Below, in pieces: positions 55,991 to 64,000 of a stretch of 64,000 nucleotides of DNA. The DNA is taken from the NCBI GenBank assembly GCA_963930655.1, contig OZ005605.1:26047501-26111500 (forward strand). The letters are read 5' to 3'. The stretch comes from Myrica gale (Eukaryota; Streptophyta; Magnoliopsida; Fagales; Myricaceae). Below the pieces are notes generated by a model that did not search any database, was not told where the DNA came from, and saw nothing but the letters and a program-made list of their open reading frames with translations. A program made the position numbers and the translations under genes. Numbering within the stretch: the stretch's first letter is position 1; each line of letters begins with the position of its first letter.

Positions 55991-58900
55991 AGATTGGTTT
56001 CTGCAATCTGTCAAAACCAGATAATATATCTATGCAAATGATCGTATTCACGAACTTTGAGTCTAGAGGAATTGAGGAATGTGAGAGAAAGGGAGAGGCC
56101 GGGATATTACAATGGCAGGTGGGGAGAGGGAAGAAGAGGACCTTTGTTTGGTTGTTGGGTTTGGAATGTTAGGTGGGCTTACTGGGAAGCTGTATTTGTC
56201 TTTCTCGGGTTCTTTGTATTGTCGCGCTGTCACTTTTTCTATAGAGACGTCATCGGTTTGTACAACAATTAAGAAAGCATCATCAACGCGAGGGAGGGAG
56301 AAGACAATTTTGGTCCAAAATTTTTCTCCAACAGAAATATAAAAGATTCCCGAAAAAAGAAAAACAATTAATAAAGGTTAAGTTTTGGAATTATATAAAT
56401 TTTAACATATAGTTATTTTTTATTTTATTAATTTTTAAAGATAAATTCAAAACAATTTCAAAGTTAAAGATAATATACGAGTTAATAAAAAAATAAAAAG
56501 AAAAAAATTAGATAAATATTATAATTTAATTAAAATATAATATAATTTTTTCATTAAATCTAAAATTTAAAGTGCAAATATTTTAACAATTAAACACAAT
56601 TATTTTCCTATTACAATTTTTCTTTTTTCTTTTTGTAATCCGTCGCTACAAGTACTTCGAAAGAAATTGAGTCGTTTTAATTTGTACTAGTACAGCCGCA
56701 GCGGTTAGAGGGATACTGCATAGAAGGCTACATACTCTCTCTCTCTCTCGCTCTCTCCCATGGTCTTCTTTCCAAACACTTGGCAAGAAAGGTATACGTA
56801 ACCTTAGCCTTGGAAGCACAATCGCAGGTGATGATGGGTCACAATCGCCACCACCAGTCACCACAACACGAGTGCTGGCATCGCAGCGCGAGTAGCAGCC
56901 ATGGGTTACTCCATTCGTACTTTTGCATGGCCTCGTGAACTCGTTCAGGTAAAGCCCGGAGTCGCCGCAACATTTTTACTTTGGTCTTCTTGCTCTCGTT
57001 TCGAGTTTTGGTTGTTACAGTCCGTTGAGCTTTTACTGGGTTTGACGCTTTTGCTCTCCAATTTTTTTGTTGTCTTTTGTTTTTTTTAAACAATCTTTCT
57101 GCTTCGATTGTTCTTTCTATTTCTTTTGTTGTATGGAATTTGAAATTTGGCCATCTTGAATGGCTGCTGATTTTGTTCAGAGGACTACTCTAAAACGACA
57201 CATTTAGAAAGGAAGCAACACAAGAGAAACCAACTTGGTTGCCTAAATAAAGCTACAGACTTTGCGCTATTTGCATAGTCAACAGGTGAATCATATTGGG
57301 ACCATATAGTCTTGCTGCTTAAATTTCGCTTGAAACACAAAGCGGGCCATAATCCTTGGAATAAATCGTGCTGAGGTACTGTCTTGGGATGTGCCTCTGC
57401 AAGCTAACAATTTCTTGGGTTTCCAGAAATGGTTATCATTTGTATTGTGGAGCTTAGCAGTAAATTACAATTAACGGTACTTGGGAATTGGGATCGAGTG
57501 CACTGTACTCGAATAGAGTGCAAGAATTTTTAATACCTGGTTTCGCTTTCAACTCACTCGTCGCCGCTGCATAGCTGTTTTTCATTATAAAATCATATTA
57601 ATCAACATTTTTTTTTTCTTTATATAGTTTGGTGTTTTTCAGGCCACATTGAAGGGGAAAGTTAACGAACAAGGTTAGGAAGAAAGCTCTGTTCGTCACA
57701 TGACACACAAACCCAGCAGGCATGTCTATTTGATGCCAATATGTGATCCTTGAAAGACAAACCGTGTTATCATTGTGAAAACTGGAATTTATGATGCATG
57801 TGCCAATGGTCTTGTTGGTGTTTATTTTCTTCTGATATAAATGCTAAGCAGATTGATTTTAGATAAGCTGGACATATTAGAGAACCCCTTGAGTTCATTT
57901 TATGCCAATGTTCTGGTGAATGTGTTGTTGAACTTTCAAGTGGCGTTCGTAGGTTATATCGAGGACTCACTTGGAGATTCCTTATGTGTTTCTGTTCCCA
58001 ACTGAGGCGATGGTGTTTTTGGAGGTTATTACAGTCAACAGAGAACGTGAGAGGGGGATATCAGGACAAGAGAACCTCTGAGTTTCAATTTGATTATCTG
58101 TGATTGAAGTATGAATTCATATGTTTGATATTTCAAATGGATTGAAGCCCATTTATTGTTGTTAGCAGTGCACTAAAAATACATGCCAGCTTGTCAACAA
58201 AGTAGACAGATTTTTTTCTCCTCACCTGGAGGAGGGTGGAGTCTTGCTTATTAGGACACTTACATGCTGTAAATTCACCTGTATTGCAAATATCCAGGGA
58301 GTTATGCAGGGAGCCTGGTGATACATATTTGAGTCGTAGAGATAACAAGGGGAAGGGGAAAATCAACTATCAAGTGCGAATTTTGATCTTGAATGGACAT
58401 ATGCAGATAGGCCAACGAGGAGGACATCCTTTGAAAATCATCGTTTAAAGTATTTAAAGGTGGATGTGGCAGTGTTGCAGGGATGACGATGGTGGTTAAT
58501 AGTCTCGTACCTTAATGTGGGGAGAAACACTCCACATTGGGGGAAAACCCTTTCCACATGTTTCTCCTGTTACTCTTCCATCAAATTGTGTTGATCTTGT
58601 CCTGATTGTGCTCAGGGGTGGGTGCATTACAGGAGAGTGGGGGGCAACTGTTTTCATTTGTAAACCAAGTGGCTTCACGAATCACGAGCAGGTTTTTTTT
58701 TTTAAGGTACTGGATTTGGGTTCTGACGAGTTATGATATTAGAGAAGCTTCACAGTGGTAATGCAACTTGACGTCAGTGATGCACAAGAAAAATTAAAGG
58801 TGCACTGACAGAGTTACAAAGACTTGGGAGGTCTTCTGGAAGTTGAAGAGGCAGATAGCCCTGTTATAAGTCTGAGGTTCAGATAATAAGCAAGAAGAGG

Positions 58901-59800
58901 TGGCTGGTCATCTTGTAGCAAAGCAAAGCATTGTCAACATCAGATTGTAAATAGGTAAAAGGATGGGGGGGAAGATACTCCAGTTCTTGTCATTATGGAA
59001 AGAGTGTTTATGCGCTGAATTGCAAAAGTGTGCATACATTAGTGATAGGTGGGAAGGCAGAAATTGAAGCAGTGTTTTTATGGCCACAAGGGGTAGATAG
59101 ATGAGAGGTTTTATCAAGAGCTGGCCTCAAATGAGCATTTTTTTGGAGCACTGAAATGAACCTATTTAATAACACTGCAGTTTGGATGTGTTGCAATTAT
59201 TTCAAAATTTTGCCCAGAAGGTATTCTTTGGAGGATGTGGTGGGGTTTCGTAGCCTCGGAATATCTGTTAACTTTGAGAATTTGGAGCTCTGAATTCATT
59301 TTACATTCCTCATAAGGTTATTTGTGGATTATTGGGTTTCTCCAGTGTTGTCAACCTTCTTTAACATAGCATCTGTTGAATGTTGTTGCATCTTAATGAT
59401 AACTAGATGTAGAAACCCTGGATGCAATTTTCCTTTGATTTAACATTTTTTGTTTTTGCCCACACTTCTGGTGAATGCAAACTGATTTACACTCATATCT
59501 GGTCTTGCTGCAGCCTTTTTTTAGAGGATGTAAGAAGTTTCTGCGCTAATTTTGCATGTTTCAATCATAACTGGGCCAATGCAAAAAATGAATTCATTTC
59601 AATCCTATCAAGCAAGTGAAATAGACATCATTCTATGATATAGGTGTAGATCCAAAGCTACAAAAAAAGGAGAAAATCTTTGAATTTTCATGATAGGGAA
59701 GTATAGTCATGTGTGAGAACTTTCAATCTGGGGTGGAAGTATGGCAGTGTACAGATGATTCAAAAAGACTAATTCTCGCGTTCTCCTTCCAGCGGAGCCA
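55991..59800. other. Spacer with no firm gene between ML and ATL genes
   Basis: 55991-56350 is the ML promoter and leader region. 56360-56640 is extremely AT-rich. A CT repeat (56731-56758) precedes a possible first coding exon on the + strand at 56901-56948 (MGYSIRTFAWPRELVQ followed by a GTAAAG donor), but I find no second exon that continues it in any family I know. 57600-59650 has moderate GC and is unique-looking, as in a non-coding transcript or an old pseudogene. It may also include 3' untranslated sequence of the ATL gene near 59650-59800. Confidence 0.45.
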
Positions 59801-60295
59801 TCAATCTCTCCTGCTTGCCAATGGGACCACCTCAGCCAGAGGTGTTGAGAGTGGTGTGGGCATTGGTGATGTTCTACATACAGGACACGTGGGGTGCAGC
59901 CGCAACCATGGGTCAACACACTTGAGATGGAAGAGGTGGCCGCAATCAGGCAGTAGCCGGAGCATATCTGTATTCTTGTAATCTGCTAAACAAATGGAGC
60001 AACATGTGGCCGTGGAGTCTGACTTCTTGATCTTAGCCTCAGAGTAAAGCAGCTTTGGATAACTCAGGATGGTGGCCTCGTCGAGCCCCACATCGACGAC
60101 AAAGCTCTGTGAATCAGGTTGCCGAGGAACAGTCCTTTGACTTGCTGGGGCTCCTGGCAGGTCTGTCCGGGTGCAGAAATACGAAGCCAGGGTGATGGTT
60201 GTGATGAGCAGTAGGATTCCAATTGAAACCCCGATGCCATAACCAAAGCCTCCGATGTTATCAAGAAGTCCGCCAGATCCTGCTGTGCTATTCAT
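59801..60295 (-). CDS. ATL-family RING-H2 E3 ubiquitin ligase
   Basis: A single-exon gene of 164 residues, usual for ATLs. A transmembrane segment lies at about residues 19-40 (YGIGVSIGILLLITTITLAS), then a basic/Pro-rich stretch and the ATL-specific GLD motif (70-72: GLDEATILSYPKL). The RING-H2 finger is at 99-140 (CSIC, DCGHLFHLKC, DPWLRLHPTCPVC), with the expected C3H2C3 pattern and the Pro and Trp that contact the E2. The tail is TPLSTPLAEVVPLASRRD. Known role: membrane-anchored E3 ligases, many in defence and hormone responses. It belongs to the ATL70-73 subgroup by tail; I recall ATL71 (At5g06490) at the matching position in Arabidopsis. No lesions. Upstream has a GA repeat (60417-60432). 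Confidence 0.94.
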   Translation of the reverse strand: MNSTAGSGGLLDNIGGFGYGIGVSIGILLLITTITLASYFCTRTDLPGAPASQRTVPRQPDSQSFVVDVGLDEATILSYPKLLYSEAKIKKSDSTATCCSICLADYKNTDMLRLLPDCGHLFHLKCVDPWLRLHPTCPVCRTSPMPTPLSTPLAEVVPLASRRD

Positions 60296-61099
60296 CTCCC
60301 AGAGGAGTAACAGAGGAGCAAGGATTGGAGGGTAGGAGTGATTTGTTCATCCATGGCTTCTGCCAGAAAAATGGCTATTTGGGTTGTTTAAAAAGTCAAC
60401 GGATGCATTAGGAGGGAGGGAGAGAGAGAGAGTATATTAGTTGGGTCTATTTTTTTTTTCTCAACATATTAGTTGGGTCTAATCTAACTAAACATTATTT
60501 TTGTTTAAAGCAAAGAGAGTCCAATGAGGCGTTACTTGTGACTGCATTACATTATACTTTTCTACGTTAAGAGTATTTGTATTTGTCTGCTAGCCCTTCA
60601 AGTCAACGGTTCTCATATCCTTTTCACATTTAGCTTGTTATTCGATACGAGTAGCGTCTTTATTTCAAACAAGTCTCTTCTGTTACAGCGCACATTGGAT
60701 GCATTGCAGAAACTAGAAAGGGGTAAAATTACGCCAATACCATGGAATACGAAGCTAGGCTAGTAGTTTATAGCTGTCACAATATTCAAAGACATTGCCA
60801 ATAAGGTTTGAGCGCCATCTGGGGTCTCTTTTGTATTTTAACAAAAAACATATAAAGCAAGAGGTTCCTCTAATGGCTTCCCATCTCTCTCTCTCTCTGT
60901 TGAGGTGATTGCCTGGCTGACACCTTATTATACGTATAATAGTATGCGGTCCTGTCATTTGTATCGTGCAGCTGGCTTCGAGGAGTGGTTGGTCCTTAAT
61001 CAAAGCGACGCAGATTTCGGATTCACACGTTTCAACCATCGGTCCTTAATCACGGACGGGACGAGAAATTAATACCATTCTTTTTCTCTTCCCAAAATA
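60296..61099. other. Spacer upstream of the ATL gene
   Basis: The promoter region of the minus-strand ATL gene. ATATTAGTTGGGTCTA occurs twice (about 60435 and 60466). A CT repeat lies at about 60884-60898. No gene is supported. Confidence 0.45.
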
Positions 61100-61306
61100 T
61101 AGGGATAAATGTAAAATCAGTCCCTATTTTATACGTAAAAATCGATTTAATTTTTTTAATATGAAAAATATCGATTTAATTCGTGTGATTCTATTTTCGT
61201 TTGTTATTGGTCCTCCATCAAGGACTGATTTTATCACTTTTTGAAATCACAAGAACTAAATCAATTTTTGCATATAGAACATGAACCAATTTTGTATTTA
61301 TCCCTA
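61100..61306. mobile_element. Fold-back MITE, copy 2 of the family at 134-367
   Basis: It begins TAGGGATAAATGTAAAATCA and ends TGTATTTATCCCTA, an inverted repeat. It shares GTGATTCTATTTTCGTTTGT and TGGTCCTCCATCA-type core words with the copy at 134-367. It is shorter and more diverged. It lies about 400 bp upstream of the Expp1 gene. Confidence 0.75.
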
Positions 61307-61703
61307 AATTTTAGAGGCATTTTGATATAAACATAAATTTTATTGGAGTGACTTAAAAAAGTGAGTGAAGTTTATAAAAAGATATTAAAGTTATAGTGAA
61401 AATTTGTTTAAAAAAAGGAAGAAGTAGTTATTGGAAAATTTGGCCGGTCCAAACAGAGCCGTGGGAAATGACAGTTTCAAATTCCCAATATCTGACAGGT
61501 ACATCGGTAATGTAACATTGGAGAGGTCTGATCTCATTCTTTTTTTCTTGATAGATCTGATCTCATTCGCATGCACCATCTGTCCACTTTTCCAAGTAAT
61601 TGGTACCCAAATACTGTGTTCGGCTCGATCAGAAAAATAAACGTCGCCCTCTTACTTTCATCAACTCCAAAGAATCAAACGGCCGAAACATCCGAGGTCG
61701 GCC

Positions 61704-63469
61704 ATGGCTACGACGTCGCTCACGGCGATTATCATGATGACGATGGCGGTGGCAATGTTGGTGGTCTCCGTGAGCGCGGGCGACAACAACGGCGTGTACA
61801 CACCGTGCTCGGATACGACGGTGGCACGGAAAGACGGCTTTACCTTCGCGATCGCGTTCGCGTCTAGGACCTCGTTCTTCTACAACAACACCGTCCAGCT
61901 GTCTCCCTGCGATAGTAGGCTTCACCTCTCCTCCTCAAACGCGCAGATCGCGCTTTTCAGGCCCAAGGTGGACGAGATCTCCCTCCTCTCTGTCAACTCT
62001 TCTTCCTTTACTCCGGTTAGCTTCTCTCTTGCTCTCTCAACGGTTCCTTCAATTGGCTTCTTTTGTTTGAAGTGTTTGTTGCGTTTGAGCAATTGGAGAT
62101 TCATTTCGGAACAAGTTGACACAATTGAAATTGTGTGCTTGGACTTGAGGTCTCAAATCTTTCATTTCCTGCAACTAACGTAGTCTTATTAGGGTTTTGA
62201 TATGCGAGTGGTTCTACGTTGTGCTAGATCATATCACTCTCTAAAGGCTGTAATTTTTGTTGATTCTGCTTATTTTTCTGCGTTTTCAGCATCATCAAGT
62301 GCAAGTGAATTATGTTTTATCCGAAAGTTAATGGCTGTGTATGTTGTCTCGGTTATGATATTTCATTGCTAAATTTTAACCCATCCTCTCTCTTTATGGG
62401 CAATTTATTTACTAGTGACTTTTGGTGTCAGCCCTGCTATTATTGTACCTACCCTTTCTTGGGTCTTTTGTGTATGGTGGCTCAGCTCCCCGTTTGTATT
62501 TCCACTCGGCTTTCCGTCCTTTAGAGTTGCTATTTAAGTTTATTTTCATGATAAGTGTCGAAGTTTTTTGTTTGCTACTTTAGATGATGCTTATTTGCGC
62601 CTGTGTTGCTGTTTTAGAGATGTTGTTACTTTTGGTTTAAATTGTCACTCCCAAATGTACTACTTTCAGAAGCATTTTGGGGGTCGGGATGAAGAGGATA
62701 TATCACTTGCATTTGCATACCTACCTGTAGTTCTTGTGAATTTGTTGAATTGATTTGTATACCAACAAACGTTTTGCATGTTCTCGAGCTTAATTTTCCA
62801 AAAGGAGCAAATAATTTTCTGACTCTTCTCCTTGAATGACTGATTCGCCTGTGTTACTGTGATTTGATTAATCAATCGCGTCCTGTTTCTGAGTGAGTTC
62901 ACATGAATATCTGCAATACCTGGATGTCGGTCATGTTCAACGTTCTTCTTGCCTTTACCAGGACTCCTATGGGTATATGGTTGCATTTGCTGGTCGGAAA
63001 TATGCTGCAAGGTCCAATCCCCCTGCTTTTGTTGCAAATAGTTCATACACCATAACCAGCTTTACTCTTGTAAGGAGATCCATCTTTCATTCACTAGTTG
63101 GGTTCTATGTTTTGTTCTTTTTCTCAAAACAGAGACCAATTAAATCTTATGATGCAGGTGCTCGATTTTAAGAAGGGGAGGCTGCAAAACCTTTACTGGA
63201 ATAGGGATGGTTGCTCTCAGTGTTCTGGAAACTCGAACTTTGTCTGCCTCAACAATCAGGATTGTGCAATCAAAACATCTAGCTGCAAGAACCATGGAGG
63301 CTCTGTAGATTGCAGTCTCGGAATACAGTTGGCATTCTCTGGTACAGATAAGCACCTTTCAGCTCTGAACTCGTGGTATGAAGTTTCAAACCTTCGTCAG
63401 TACTCACTTTACGGCGTCTATTCAAATCTCAAGGATTCTCTCACTAGCCAGTATAACCAGATCTTCTAA
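61704..63469 (+). CDS. Expp1-family secreted protein
   Basis: Three exons join in phase: 61704-62015, 62962-63069 and 63158-63469, giving 243 residues. Residues 1-25 (MATTSLTAIIMMTMAVAMLV VSVSA) are a signal peptide. The mature part has GVYTPCSDTTVARKDGFTFA, FYNNTVQLSPCDSRL, DSYGYMVAFAGRKYAARSNP, VLDFKKGRLQNLYWNRDGCS, CLNNQDCAIKTSSCKNHGG and FSGTDKHLSALNSWYEVSNL. The many Cys suggest disulphides. This matches a plant family annotated as Expp1 (I recall At3g11800); its molecular function is not known. Intron 1 (62016-62961) is about 0.95 kb. No lesions. Confidence 0.9.
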
Positions 63470-64000
63470 CCAGATGTCAGCTGGTTTAATATTTCTCCTG
63501 CCGGTTTGTTGTTGCTCAATTATCTGTTGTATGTATAGATGGATGTTCAACCTTCTTTTATCGTGCGGATTCCCCACTTATTGGATAAAGATTTTCGGAG
63601 TTAATGGTGTGAAAATTTACATAGTTGAAAATTGTTTTTGATTAGGGAACAAAGAATAATATTAACTCTTCCTTTTTTTCATGCTGCTGGAGTCTAATCT
63701 TTATTTGCTCTGACATGAAGTATTAAACTTGTGTAGGATTTGACAGATTTGGCAGTATAAACACTTCATTTACCCCTCCTCCCCGCACTAAGTTAATATC
63801 TTGAACTGGTGACCATCTACTTGGAAATAACTTATATTCGAAATTTTCATTAGAAAAAGTATTTCAGTCAAATTCTTAGCTGTGGAGAAGCATTCTTTAT
63901 AGGTCAGAATAAAAAGGCAGCAGTTCATCTAAGTGGAGATGTAGGACCAGAATTGTATTAGGAAGTGACACTAACTCAAGTACGTGTGTTGGAAAATACA
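63470..64000. other. 3' flank of the Expp1-family gene
   Basis: Probable 3' untranslated sequence, then AT-rich DNA to the window end. No gene seen. Confidence 0.5.

Overview
This window is nuclear DNA from a eudicot plant, most likely a woody rosid; I cannot name the species from sequence alone. The signs are spliced genes with short GT-AG introns, plant-only families (PPR, ATL RING-H2, NT-C2/EEIG1-like, Expp1), AT-rich spacers, pyrimidine-rich leaders and many small hAT-like and fold-back elements. I rebuilt eleven host genes exon by exon from splice sites and reading phase.

Layout. 134-367 is a fold-back MITE. 423-3004 is a complete-looking non-autonomous hAT element with an 8-bp target duplication. 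It carries pieces of two unrelated host genes on the same strand: the promoter and first two exons of an SC35-type splicing factor, and one exon of the methylcrotonoyl-CoA carboxylase beta subunit (a 'Pack-hAT'). Next come a mitochondrial-type PPR gene (+, 3368-6529), the Fe-S co-chaperone HSCB (-, 7000-9923, with a SINE in an intron), a START-like lipid-binding gene (-, 10504-14838, with an in-frame 195-bp tandem duplication), mitochondrial ribosomal protein L22 (+, 19247-22599, with a nested MITE in intron 3), dihydroneopterin aldolase FOLB (-, 23632-25063) and a UBP8-like deubiquitinase (-, 26347-34399). A gene-poor stretch of about 9.9 kb with MITEs follows. Then come an NT-C2/EEIG1-like gene (+, 44280-48146), a glutaredoxin-domain gene (-, 51485-52388), an ML lipid-recognition gene (-, 53687-55990), an ATL-type RING-H2 E3 ligase (-, 59801-60295) and an Expp1-family gene (+, 61704-63469).

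The genes do not form one pathway: this is an ordinary block of conserved single-copy genes. From memory, the order resembles two paralogous Arabidopsis segments (around At5g06400-At5g06490 and At3g11720-At3g11800) interleaved, so the window seems to keep an ancestral order that Arabidopsis lost piecemeal; this needs a database check.

The most interesting item is the Pack-hAT, which places a captured promoter and exons from two genes in one transcriptional direction and contains two 8-bp insertions that look like hAT excision footprints. Three otherwise well-conserved host genes each carry one reading-frame problem: a TGA in the PPR gene, and one extra base in the UBP and glutaredoxin genes, both at A4 runs on the + strand. 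These are either recent lesions or sequence errors.
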